Assembly: GCF_023897065.1 (NCBI RefSeq)
Contig: NZ_JAMHIV010000006.1
Coordinates: forward strand, 62,001-126,000
Source: Crossiella sp. SN42
GTDB taxonomy: Bacteria > Actinomycetota > Actinomycetes > Mycobacteriales > Pseudonocardiaceae
Direction: 5' to 3'
Length of the DNA stretch: 64,000 nt
The notes beneath the pieces are model-generated. The model searched no databases and was not told the DNA's origin. It saw only the letters and a list, made by a program, of their open reading frames with translations. Of the stretch, positions 23,746-33,010 are shown piece by piece; positions within the stretch are counted from its first letter, which is position 1, and each line of letters starts with the position of its first letter. Made by a program: the position numbers and the translations under genes.

Positions 23746-26644
23746 ATGTTGGAAAAGTTCAATGACGGCGCGAGGCAGGTGAGTGTCCTGGCCGAGGGCG
23801 AGGCATGGATGCTGAACCACAACTACTTCGGCACTGAGCACATGCTACTGGGCTTGATCCGCGAAGGTGACGGTCTCGCGGCGCTGGTGCCCGAATTGCT
23901 GGGGATCGCGCTGGAGCGCGTGCGTCAGCAAATCGAGGAGATTGGCGGCCAGGGCCAGCAGGCACCGCCGAGTGGGCACATCCCTTTCACACCCCGGGCC
24001 AAGAAAGCGCTTGAGCTATCGCTGCGTGAGGCGCTGCTGCTCGGCCACGACTACGTTGGCACGGAGCACATCCTGCTCGCCCTGATGTGTGAGGGCGAGG
24101 GGGGGCGCCACCCAAGTGCTCGCGAGGCTCGGGACCGAGCCCGACCGCCAACGCGAGCGGGTCTTTCAGCTGCTGAGGCACTCAATGCCTGAGGAGAGCA
24201 ACGAGGAACCCGCACAGCCACTCGCGTTCGATCGGTTAGGTCGCAACCTCACCATACTCGCGGAGCAGCGCAGGCTCGACCCCGTCATTGGGCGGGACGA
24301 GGAAATCGTGCGGGTCATGCAGGTGCTGTCCCGCCGCACCAAGAACAACGCCGTGCTCGTCAGCGAGCCCGGCATCAGCGCCACCAACGTGGTGGAAGGT
24401 CTCGCGTGGTGCATTGTCCGGGGGACGGTGCCGGACACGCTGAGGGGCAAGCAGCTGTGCACCCTCGACCTCAGTGCACTGGCCGCAGGGCAGGTCGAGG
24501 ACATCAGAGAAGCCTTTAATGAGATCCACACCCGTGGTGATGTCATCCTGTTCGTCGACGAGATCCACACCCTTGTCGGCACGGACGCCGACATCCTGCT
24601 ATCGCATGCGCGGTCGATAGTTAAGCCGATGCTGATCCGCGGCGAACTGCAGGTCATCGGTGCGGCCACAGCCGACGAGTACCACCGGTACGTCGAGAAG
24701 GATCCCACGCTGGAACACAGCTTCCAGCCGATCCTAGTCGGCGAGCCGACGCTCGAGCACGCCATCGAGATCCTGAAGGGTGTGCGCGACCAGTACGAGG
24801 CACACCACCGCGTCTTGATGACCGACCAAGCCCTCGTCGCGACGGTTACCCTGGCCAGCCGGTACTTCTCGGACCGGCCACTGCCGGAAAGCGCGCTTGA
24901 TCTTCTCGATAAGGTCGGTGCCCGCTCGCGCACCCGCCGCATGCTCGCACCGCCGGCCATGCGCGAGTTCGATGAGAAGATCGCCGACTTGCGCCGCCGG
25001 ACAGAAGTTTTGATGGGCGTGCAGGACTTCGCGGGCGCCGCGCGGCTGCGGGACGACGAAAGGCAGTTGTCAGACCAGAAAGCGAAACGCGAGAATCAAT
25101 GGAAGGAAAGCGCTCTCGGCGTCGCGGAGGTCGACGAGGACGAGATTATCCAGATCGTAGCGGAGGAAACAGGGATTCCCGCCGATACGATTCGTGACAC
25201 CTGGTCGCCGGAGGCGGAGACCTACCAGGAAGCCCCCTCTGGCGAGAACGGGTACAACCTACTCAACGATCAGCCTGTTACCGACGCCGTCGGCGATCTC
25301 CTTGGCACGACCGAGACCGCTAAGGGTATCGCGGCGATCCTAACCCGTACCTCGTCGCCGTTCGTCATGGCAGTCGACGGCGGGTGGGGTACGGGCAAAA
25401 GCAGCCTGCTGCGCCAGATCGAGGCCGCGTTGCCAGAAAACCCCGACATGGTGAAGGTGTCGTTCAACGCGTGGACGGTACAGGGTGAGAACGCGCTCGA
25501 CTCGCTTATCAAGTCCGTAATCGCGAAGCTGGACGCGCGGTTGCTGCGGAGATGGATCCGTAAACTCTCAAAGAGTCGCCACACCCTCAACTTCCTCCGC
25601 TTCGGGTTCTCGGTTGCGGCTGGGTTCTTCGGTATCTCCCGGCTCGCGGACGAGTTGTGGACAACGCTTGAGGTGAACGCTAAATCACGCAACGAACTGC
25701 GGAACTGGGTTCAGGAGATCCTCGAGGACTGGACCAAGGAGTCCGAACTACGAGCCGGCCGCAACCTGGTGGTATTCATCGACGACCTCGACCGCTGCTC
25801 CGACACCGTCGTGGTCCAGATTTGCGAGGCCGTGAAACTCTACCTCGCGACGACTGGCGTGATCTTCGTCATCGGTTGCGACCTATCCGTGCTGGCTCGC
25901 GGCGTCTCGACCTCTGCCCGCGGTGGCGAAGGCGAAGGCCGAACCTACCTTGAGAAGATCGTGCAGGTCGTCTACCGGATCGCAGTCCCGGACCGGGCGA
26001 GCACGGTGCACTTGGTGCACAGCTATGCCAAGCAGGCGGGAGTCGACGGGTTCGTGGACAAGACCGTCACCAAGATCCTCGTGGAGCGCACGGAGGGCAA
26101 CCCAAGAAGGATTAAGCGGATCATCAACAGTTTCGTGTTGCAACAGAAACTGAGTCCCGCCTGGCGAAAACCGCCGCTGGGTAGCAGCAGGCTCATCGTT
26201 GTTATTATCATCCAACACCTCTATCCGGCCGTCTACGACTCGCTGGTCAGCGCCCAGACAGGAGCTGACCCAATCGGGGAATTCCTTGACTACGCGGAGA
26301 TTCGCGCCCGCGTAACCGATCCGCCGGGTGGCAGCGACACGTGGTGGTCCACCGCCAGCCGGGTTTTTCGGCGTCACGGCATGATGCTCCCAGGTCGTGC
26401 TCCCGGACTGCGCGGCGAGCTCATCACAAAGCTGGAGCGCCTAGAGCGGGGACTTCCCGCCCACTTCGTCGAGTTCGCCGCCAACGAAGCCCTGACCACG
26501 CTGCTGCGCGAACTGGGCGACCTCGAGACCCGCCTCGCGGTACGCGCACAACTGATCAGCCGCCCGCTGAGCACCGGCTCGTTCCCCGGGATATCGCGCG
26601 AGGTAACGCAGACAACCACGACCCAGACCGCGGTTGACACGTGA
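23746..26644 (+). CDS. ClpC/KAP chimeric NTPase, interrupted at a G7 tract
   Basis: With one G removed from the run at 24099-24105 the two frames join into a 965-residue protein. Residues 1-145: Clp N-terminal double repeat ('HNYFGTEHMLLGLI', 'GHDYVGTEHILLAL'). Residues about 160-390: ClpC first AAA+ domain, but the P-loop reads 'SEPGISATNVV' instead of GEPGVGKTAV, the pore-loop segment YRGDFE is deleted, and the arginine finger ERRFQ is EHSFQ; Walker B 'LFVDEIHTL' remains. Residues about 395-480: UVR/M-like coiled coil. Residues about 500-770: KAP NTPase with an intact Walker A 'GGWGTGKSS', a hydrophobic helix in the KAP insertion, and Walker B 'VVFIDDLDRC'. The second Clp ring and ClpP loop are absent. 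The upstream part alone stops at 24192. A regulatory or defence ATPase is likely (inference). No family name is known to me for this fusion. Confidence 0.8.
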
Positions 26645-26905
26645 CGCCGCTCGCCTCAAATCGTTGGTGGGCAAGAAAGAGTTCCGTTGTATCGCCATGG
26701 CGGACGCGCAGAGGTTTGAACGAACGTGCTGTCATGCCGCCGAGCGGGACTTCGGACCCAGCGCACGCTTCGCAAGCGGTTCGAGCTGACGCTCGGCAAC
26801 CACCCTACTCAATTCTCGCCGCAGTGAGTCGATTTCGCCAAATTTCCGTAGAAAAAAATCGGGCAAAACCCAATGGGAAGATGAAGTCAATAATGGAAAC
26901 CTGCA
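26645..26905. other. Intergenic region between convergent genes
   Basis: About 260 bases, partly A/T-rich (26,840-26,900, with an A6 run), between the ClpC/KAP gene and the NlpC/P60 gene. No gene, repeat or convincing hairpin was seen. Confidence 0.5.
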
Positions 26906-27862
26906 TTATGGCGAGTCAGGTGTGGCACCTACCGGCCTGGACGCGCCGGTGTAATTGCCGACGGGATCGATGCGGACCACGGCGCCGGCGTGCGGCGCAT
27001 TGATCATCTTTCCGCCGCCCAAGTACAGACCGACATGGTTGATCTTGGTCTGCGGGTTGCCGTAGAAGATGAGGTCCCCCGGCAAGAGCGACTGGCTGGC
27101 GGCTACACGTGGTCCGGCGTGGAACTGTGTGTGGGCGGTGCGCGGCAGGGAGATCCCGGCGGATGCGTAGGCCGCTCTGGTCAGGCCCGAGCAGTCGAAC
27201 CCGCCCTCGGAGGGCCCGTCCCCGCCCCAGACGTAGGGCTGGCCGAGTTGGCGGCAGGCGAAGCGGATCGCGGCCTCGGCCGAGGGGCTTGGTGCCTGGA
27301 TCTCGGTGCAGCTCGCGGTTCCGGCCGTGTCGGCTTTGGCGTAGCGGTCGGCTTGGGCGAGGACCTTGCGGACGTACCAGTCGGCGCGGTTGTAGGTGAA
27401 GATCGCGCGGTAGAGGTCTTTGCCGTGGCGGGCGCCGGAGTCGCACAGGTAGTGCGCGGCGGCGTGGATGGCATCGTGCGGGTTGTAGCGCGAGGGCGGG
27501 TTCGCACCGCCGGATGGGAGCCGGTGGCGGCGCAGGACTTCGTCGAAGGTGGGCTGGAGGAACTGCATCGGCCCGCCCGCCCCAGCGGAGTTGTGTCCAC
27601 TGTGGACTCCGGGGAGTGGTGAGCGGCCGTGGTCGGTCTCGATTTTGCCGATGGCGGCCAGGATGCTCCAGTCCAGACCCGGGCACTGGGTGGCCGCGGT
27701 GCGGTAGAGGGCGAGGTAGTCGGCGGGGATGTCGGCGAGGGCAGCGTCGCCGGGTGTGCCGCCGGTGGAGCCGGTCAGCGCGGTGAGCATTCCCGGGATC
27801 GCCGCGGCCACGAGCGTGATGACCGCGGCCAGGCTGGTGCCGATGGCCAGCAGCAGCTTCAT
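26906..27862 (-). CDS. Lytic transglycosylase + NlpC/P60 peptidase of the conjugation system
   Basis: A 318-residue exported wall hydrolase. An N-terminal membrane anchor ('LLLAIGTSLAAVITLVAAAI') is followed by a transglycosylase domain with the catalytic glutamate in 'AAIGKIETDHGRS' and 'GGPMQFLQPTFDEV', then a C-terminal NlpC/P60 domain with the catalytic cysteine in 'GGFDCSGLTRAAY' and the histidine in 'NHVGLYLGGGKMI'. The pair cuts both glycan and peptide and opens the wall for the transfer channel, like VirB1-type proteins. ATG at 27862 overlaps the stop of the upstream gene (ATGA), which fixes the start. No extra residues are needed from the longer frame. Confidence 0.9.
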   Translation of the reverse strand: MKLLLAIGTSLAAVITLVAAAIPGMLTALTGSTGGTPGDAALADIPADYLALYRTAATQCPGLDWSILAAIGKIETDHGRSPLPGVHSGHNSAGAGGPMQFLQPTFDEVLRRHRLPSGGANPPSRYNPHDAIHAAAHYLCDSGARHGKDLYRAIFTYNRADWYVRKVLAQADRYAKADTAGTASCTEIQAPSPSAEAAIRFACRQLGQPYVWGGDGPSEGGFDCSGLTRAAYASAGISLPRTAHTQFHAGPRVAASQSLLPGDLIFYGNPQTKINHVGLYLGGGKMINAPHAGAVVRIDPVGNYTGASRPVGATPDSP

Positions 27863-28905
27863 CGTGGCCGCCGGCTGTGCCAGGCCACGCCTTCCCACGG
27901 CGGATGCGGATCCGGAGCGCCCACCACCGCGACCCCGCCCGGATCACACCCAGCGGCTCCAGACGGCGGCCGGAGTGGCCAGCACGTGGGCAGGGCGGCC
28001 AGTTCCATGCGCTCACCGGGTCGGCTGGTATTGGGGGCGGTGGCGGTCGGGATGGGCAGCCAGCAGGCGCCGCCGACGTGGCTCTCCAGCGTGGGCACCA
28101 CCTCGTGGGTGCTGGTGGCCACCGGCACGAGGTCCGGGCGTTCCAGCTCGGCCAGAGTCGCGGTCAGGGCGCGGCGGGCGCTGGCTTCCCGGGCAAGGGT
28201 GGGCAGCCAGAACAGCACCGGGGTGGCGATCCCGGTGGCCATGGCCAGCTTCTCGTAGGTCAGCAGCTTGGCCGCGAGGGTGCGCAGCGGCTCGGTGCCG
28301 CAGTCGAACTCCAGGAAGAACTCGACCTCGTCTGCGCCGTGGCGCCAGCGGGCGTAGGCGTCGGGGCGCGCGATGTCGCCCCAGACTTTCGCGCAGCGGG
28401 TCTCTGACCACCAGGTCACCAACCGGCTGCTCGCCCCGGTGGCGCGGCTGGCGGCGATGAGCCCGGTGAACAGGCCGTTGACGCCCAGCAGGTGGGTCAG
28501 GGTCAGGGAGGAGGAGATCCCGAGGACTTGGCGGCGCTGGTAGCCCAGCGTCTTGGGGTCGAGGCCGTGTTGATGGGCCACGACAGTGGCCCCGGCGGGG
28601 CCCAGGACGTAGTGGTGGGGCGCGGAGCCGGAGGTGACGAAGGGCTGGAACCGGTCGAGCACACTCCAGGCGTGCAGGCGCTGCAGGCGGTGGTTGGCCG
28701 CGCGGAGGGTGGGCCAGGCCAGTTCGGTGATCTGGTGGCTGGTCAGCACCCGGTGCTCCCAGAGCATCCAGGCCAGCCACCGGTCGCGTGGGGTCAACCG
28801 GGTGGCCAGGCGGGCTTGGTGTTCGGCCGAGCAGGCCGCGCGCGGGGAGGGCCGGCGGGGCATGTGCCCGCGGAGTTGACGTTGCCGGGTGCTGTTGGTG
28901 ATCAC
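27859..28905 (-). CDS. Replication-relaxation family protein
   Basis: A 348-residue cytoplasmic protein. The sequence 'LTPRDRWLAWMLWEHRVLTSHQITEL' is a winged helix-turn-helix, followed by 'RLHAWSVLDRFQPF', 'HYVLGPAGATVVA' and the acidic 'VEFFLEFDCGTEPL' with 'LAAKLLTYEKLA', features of the replication-relaxation family (Replic_Relax) common on actinobacterial plasmids and integrative elements. It may take part in initiation of element replication or nicking. GTG at 28905 follows GGAG by 7 bases. It is translationally coupled to the wall hydrolase. The C-terminal 60 residues are proline-rich and poorly conserved in appearance. Confidence 0.8.
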   Translation of the reverse strand: MITNSTRQRQLRGHMPRRPSPRAACSAEHQARLATRLTPRDRWLAWMLWEHRVLTSHQITELAWPTLRAANHRLQRLHAWSVLDRFQPFVTSGSAPHHYVLGPAGATVVAHQHGLDPKTLGYQRRQVLGISSSLTLTHLLGVNGLFTGLIAASRATGASSRLVTWWSETRCAKVWGDIARPDAYARWRHGADEVEFFLEFDCGTEPLRTLAAKLLTYEKLAMATGIATPVLFWLPTLAREASARRALTATLAELERPDLVPVATSTHEVVPTLESHVGGACWLPIPTATAPNTSRPGERMELAALPTCWPLRPPSGAAGCDPGGVAVVGAPDPHPPWEGVAWHSRRPR

Positions 28906-29111
28906 CGAGACGCTCCTTTTCAGCTAGACGAGTGGATTCGCATTCGATGCGACATCGGACTGCCTGAAGAAACTGCCGTACATACTGGCCAGGCAGACCG
29001 AGTGGGTGCCTTCGCTGGACGCCGGAATAGTGGTGCCATTCGCCGAATTGCGCGTCTTCATCAGTCGTTATTCGGTGGTGTCGGGATGAAGATCAGGGCA
29101 TACTGTTGTGC

Positions 29112-29750
29112 ATGGGAGGACAGCAGCCGGCGCCGCCGGAATGGGACGATCTGCGTGACGACTCACCGCCTGTCGGCCGGTGGGACCTCCAGAAGCCTCA
29201 GTTCGGTGAGCGGGTATGTGAGTGGTCGTCCATCCTCAACGACCTCTACTGGCGACGTGACGAGGACGGACGCGGCGAGCCTCGTGGCTATGACACGTCC
29301 GCCATGCAACGGCTTCGCGGTCTCATCATGGTTCAAGCGGCTGAAACCGAGGCCGTGCTCGGCCGTATACTCTGCAAGCTGAATCCACAGGCGACGCCTG
29401 AAAAAATGATGGCCGGCACGTTGATGAGAAAAATCTGGAACGAGCTTTCTGACAGTGACAAAGTTGCTTGGCAATCACACATGCGCCAGATGCTCAAAGC
29501 TCAGAACAGGCGGAATCATTCCGTCCACAACCGTGTAGATACTGGCTACACCTGGGCTGAGTATGCCACCGGCGGTGGCGAATGGATGCCGGTCATCACC
29601 ACCATGGGCGGCGAAGTCTATGACGAGCGCACGTTGGCTCATGATCTGGCGCTTCAGCAGTCATCCACGGTGCTTGCGATCGAGATGCTTCATGGGTTGT
29701 CGTGTTCCGATCACGATTTAGCTGATGAGTGCCCTGGTTGGTGGGAGTAA
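29112..29750 (+). CDS. Unknown cytoplasmic protein
   Basis: A 212-residue soluble protein with 'AMQRLRGLIMVQAAETEAVLGRIL' and 'HMRQMLKAQNRRNHSVHNRVDTG', the latter a histidine/arginine-rich helix of the kind found in HEPN-like or RNA-binding proteins (R-x4-6-H-like spacing). I do not assign a family. A CATACT box lies 7 bases before the ATG, which would fit a leaderless transcript since no ribosome site is visible. The gene is divergent from the replication-relaxation gene and has codon positions less GC-rich than its neighbours, a sign of separate origin. Confidence 0.6.
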   Translation: MGGQQPAPPEWDDLRDDSPPVGRWDLQKPQFGERVCEWSSILNDLYWRRDEDGRGEPRGYDTSAMQRLRGLIMVQAAETEAVLGRILCKLNPQATPEKMMAGTLMRKIWNELSDSDKVAWQSHMRQMLKAQNRRNHSVHNRVDTGYTWAEYATGGGEWMPVITTMGGEVYDERTLAHDLALQQSSTVLAIEMLHGLSCSDHDLADECPGWWE

Positions 29751-30054
29751 CGGATATCGGCAGGGTCTGACCGGGACGGTCACCCGGTTCGGCACGGGCC
29801 GGGGCTGCGAGGCCGCAGCCCGGCGCGGTTGCTCGGTTCGCTGGCCGCGATCCAGTAGTGGGCTGTGGTGAAGCCGCGAGGGCGAGTTGCCGCTGGCGGT
29901 CAGGGTGACAGCACGAGGCCGGTGCGCGCTTCCTGAAGGCGTGGACGATGACGCCGAGGCTGTCATGGTCGGCTTGGCGTCGCGATCATGCCGAGCGCCG
30001 GCGAGGTTAGAGAACAGTCCACTGTTCGAATACGGTCCCGTCTCCAGTCGAAGT
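29751..30054. other. Intergenic region with hairpin
   Basis: A 304-base gap between convergent genes. A hairpin (GGGCTGC, loop GAGGCC, GCAGCCC) at 29802-29821 may terminate transcription in one or both directions. No convincing gene is present. Confidence 0.5.
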
Positions 30055-32568
30055 TCAGGCGGCTTGGCGGGGGTCGTTGGGGATGGCGCGGCGTCGAGGA
30101 GGGGTCTGCTCGTCGCGGGTTGGAGGGCGGGTGGTGCGCTCGGCGTTGCGGCGTGCCGCGGCGCGCAGGGTCTTGGCGCGTCCGGGGATCGGGGGAGGGA
30201 GTTTGCGGGTGCGGGTGGTGAAGGGCGGGGTTTCCCCGCCGTGCACGATCAGGCGGGCCGCGATCTGGAAGGCGCCGAGGTTGCTCAGGTCGTGCTCACC
30301 CAGCCGGGGTGCGGTGTGGCGGGCCAGGTGGCGGGCGTCTTCGGGTGAGGCGGCGAAGTAGATCTTGTTGCGGGCGTTGGCCGAGACGCCTTCGGCGAGC
30401 TCGCGGGGCAGCTGGGCCAGGTACTGGTGGGCCAGGCGCATCCCGAGGCGGTAGCCGCGGGCTTCGGCGAGCATGTCCCCGGGCGGGTAGGGCAGGTTGA
30501 GGAAGTTGTGGAACTCATCCACCGTCAAGGAGGCGTCCCGGCGCTGGTGCTGGGGTTGGCGGGCGCGGCGCTGGGCGGCTTGCCAGGTGTGGGCGATGAC
30601 CAGGGAGCCGACCAGGCGGGCGGTGTCCACGCCGAGGGAGTCCTTGGCCAAGCGCACCAACAGGATCCCCCCGTCGAGCACCGCGTCGGGGTCTACTGTG
30701 GACTCGCCTCCGGCGAGGGCGTCGCGGACGTAGCGGCGCAGCAGGAACCCGCGGAGCTTGTTCAGCAGTGGCGCGCACATCTGCGCGCGGGCCGGTGGCG
30801 AGAGCTCCTCAAACCAGGCCCAGAACCCTCGCAGCACCTCGTCGTGGACGTGGGCCAGGGCGCGGTGCCGGAAGGCGGGCACCGAGAGCAGCTTGGGCAG
30901 CTGGGTCAGGGTCGGGGTGCCGGGTTGGGCGGTGAGGGTGAGCAGGCTGGCGCGTAGGATGTCCTCGGTGCGCGGCCCCCAGGAGGAGGCGTAGACGCGG
31001 GAGAAGATCGACACCAGGTTGTCCACCACCCGGGTGGGGTCTTCGCCCTGCAACGGGTTGAGCACCGGCGGGCGTCCCGGGGCGTCGGGATCGAAGAGGA
31101 TCAGCTTGTCGCCGCAGTCGGCGGGCAGCCGGGCCAGGAGGTCGCCGACGAGGTCGCCCTTGCCGTCGATGACCACCGCCCCGCGCCCGGCCTGGACATC
31201 GGCCAGCACCAGCGCGGCCAGGAGTTCGGACTTGCCGGAGCCGGTGGCGCCGAGGATGTGCAGGTGCTGGCGGGCATCGGCGGCCAGCAACCCGACCGGC
31301 CGCTCATGGCCCGCGTCGCTGGTGCCCAGGGGCAAGACCTCGGCTCCGGTGGTCGGGATCCCGGGCGGGGGCGGGACGGCGCGGGCGCCGGCGCGGTGAA
31401 TGCCGGGCACGTCCTCATCCACCGGCAGGTGGGCCAGCGCGGCGAGTTCGGGGACTGAGAGCAGGTCGCCGCGGTCCAGACGGCGGTGCGCCAGGGTGCG
31501 GGCGGGGTGGCGCAGGCGGTGACGGCGGTAGTGGTTGTGTGCGCCGTAGACGGCGAACGCGCTGGCCACCGCGTGGGCCCTGCCTCGGGTGAGCGCCTGC
31601 GCCGCCGCGGTCAGCTCGGCGGTGGCGCCGGGCGGGAGGGTGGTGGTGACGGCGTAGCGCAAGCAGGTCTCGTATTGCCCGCCCTGCTGTTTGCTCACCA
31701 CGGCGCGGTCCTGGGCGGAGAAGGCCAGCCTGGTTTGGTGATCCACCCCCGAGCGGCCCGTCAGGTCGCCGCGGGTGCGGTGGGCGGTGGGGGTGAGCGC
31801 GGCCAGCAGCCGGGCGAGGGGATAGGCGGCGCCGTGGCGGGTGTGCAGGCGTCGGGCGGCGCGGCGGGTTCGGGCCAGGCGCAGGCCGGTGGCCGGACGG
31901 GCCAGCAGTTGCACGCAGGCCTGCTCATGCGGGCCCAGGCCGACCACCGCGCCCAGCAAGGCCCGGATCGGGTCGGCGGTGAACTCGGTGCGCAGCGGCA
32001 GGCCCTCGGCGCGGTGCAGGCGCAGCTGGCCGCCAGCCTCGGCCACTCCGGCCCCGCTGGGGAGGGGGTGGCGGGCGGGGGTGGTGCGGGTGTGGGCGCC
32101 GGGCCAGGCCGCTTCCACCGCGCGTTCGACCATCCCGGGCGGAATGGTGCCCGGGACCCACAGGCGCAACCGGACACCGTCGGCCTCGGCGCAGTACTCG
32201 AAGGCCAGGTGCGGCTGACCCCGGAATCGGCGCGTCCAGCGGGAGCTGAGCAGGCCGATCAGGTTGGCCCACAACGTGATCCCGCCTGAGGGGTCGACTT
32301 GGGGTGGGGCGAGCACGGTGACCCACCGTGCCTGCGAACTCCAGCGATTGTGGCAGCGTCGCTGCCACACCCACCGCCCACCGCACACCAGGGTGACCGT
32401 GACGCTGGTCAGCAAGCCGGCGAGCAGACCGTGCTGCTCAAGGAAGGTCAGCAGGCTGTTCCACATCACCTGCGGCACCGCAGCAGGGTCCTGGAGGTAC
32501 TCGCTGAGCGGGCTGTTCTCGACGTCTGCCGTGGCCATGGGCAGGGTGTGATTGGGGTTCACGGGCAT
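30055..32568 (-). CDS. VirD4/TraG-like coupling ATPase
   Basis: An 837-residue membrane-anchored ATPase that brings DNA to the type IV secretion channel. It has N-terminal hydrophobic segments (around residues 40-65), a long region with 'PGTIPPGMVERAVEAAWPGA', Walker A 'GATGSGKSE' near residue 440, 'VVIDGKGDLVGDLL', Walker B 'TVDEFHNFL' near 683, and 'SANARNKIYFAASPEDARHLA', typical of the TraM-recognition part of TraG/TrwB/TcpA proteins. ATG at 32568 follows AGGAG by 7 bases. It is convergent with the 29,112 gene and divergent from the nuclease gene. The fit to conjugative coupling proteins is good. Confidence 0.88.
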   Translation of the reverse strand: MPVNPNHTLPMATADVENSPLSEYLQDPAAVPQVMWNSLLTFLEQHGLLAGLLTSVTVTLVCGGRWVWQRRCHNRWSSQARWVTVLAPPQVDPSGGITLWANLIGLLSSRWTRRFRGQPHLAFEYCAEADGVRLRLWVPGTIPPGMVERAVEAAWPGAHTRTTPARHPLPSGAGVAEAGGQLRLHRAEGLPLRTEFTADPIRALLGAVVGLGPHEQACVQLLARPATGLRLARTRRAARRLHTRHGAAYPLARLLAALTPTAHRTRGDLTGRSGVDHQTRLAFSAQDRAVVSKQQGGQYETCLRYAVTTTLPPGATAELTAAAQALTRGRAHAVASAFAVYGAHNHYRRHRLRHPARTLAHRRLDRGDLLSVPELAALAHLPVDEDVPGIHRAGARAVPPPPGIPTTGAEVLPLGTSDAGHERPVGLLAADARQHLHILGATGSGKSELLAALVLADVQAGRGAVVIDGKGDLVGDLLARLPADCGDKLILFDPDAPGRPPVLNPLQGEDPTRVVDNLVSIFSRVYASSWGPRTEDILRASLLTLTAQPGTPTLTQLPKLLSVPAFRHRALAHVHDEVLRGFWAWFEELSPPARAQMCAPLLNKLRGFLLRRYVRDALAGGESTVDPDAVLDGGILLVRLAKDSLGVDTARLVGSLVIAHTWQAAQRRARQPQHQRRDASLTVDEFHNFLNLPYPPGDMLAEARGYRLGMRLAHQYLAQLPRELAEGVSANARNKIYFAASPEDARHLARHTAPRLGEHDLSNLGAFQIAARLIVHGGETPPFTTRTRKLPPPIPGRAKTLRAAARRNAERTTRPPTRDEQTPPRRRAIPNDPRQAA

Positions 32569-33010
32569 GGCGGGCTCCTGAAAAGACGTGATTGGAGATG
32601 TCGGTAGGCGGCTCGCTCAAGGGCCAGCGCCAAGGTCATGGCCGGTTCACCACGAACTGAAAGACCTGCAGGAACGACGGCACGGCAAAGGGCTGACTCG
32701 ACCCAGCCGGCGACGAAGTCGGCGGTAGGGCCATTAGTACCTTTATAACGCGTGCTCGGTCACACAGCGATCAGCGTCACAGCATTGAGTCTTGTGTGTT
32801 CGCTGCGGCCAGGAAGGGGCTTCTGGCTCTGCTGCAAGTGGGTGATTGATGTTGCAGCCGTGGTGTCACCCGATTGTGTTGGATATGGTGGGTTCGTCAC
32901 CTTGGGGGGTGCGGGCACCGCCAACTCTGCTGGCCGATTGTCCGATTTTCTTGCCTCCCTTTTCGTGGCGCAGTGATCACGTTGCAGCTTGAATGGGGAG
33001 GACGAGCTTC
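32569..33010. other. Divergent intergenic region
   Basis: About 440 bases between the coupling ATPase (minus) and the nuclease gene (plus), with a change to lower GC around 32,730. A TATAAC box at about 32,742 could be a promoter element. No convincing gene is present. Confidence 0.5.

Noticed and set aside
23323-23841. Short frames on both strands between the pentapeptide-repeat and ClpC/KAP genes
   Set aside because: Mutually overlapping, without natural-looking protein sequence.
32752-32976. 74-codon frame upstream of the nuclease
   Set aside because: No ribosome site, poor codon use and no family features.
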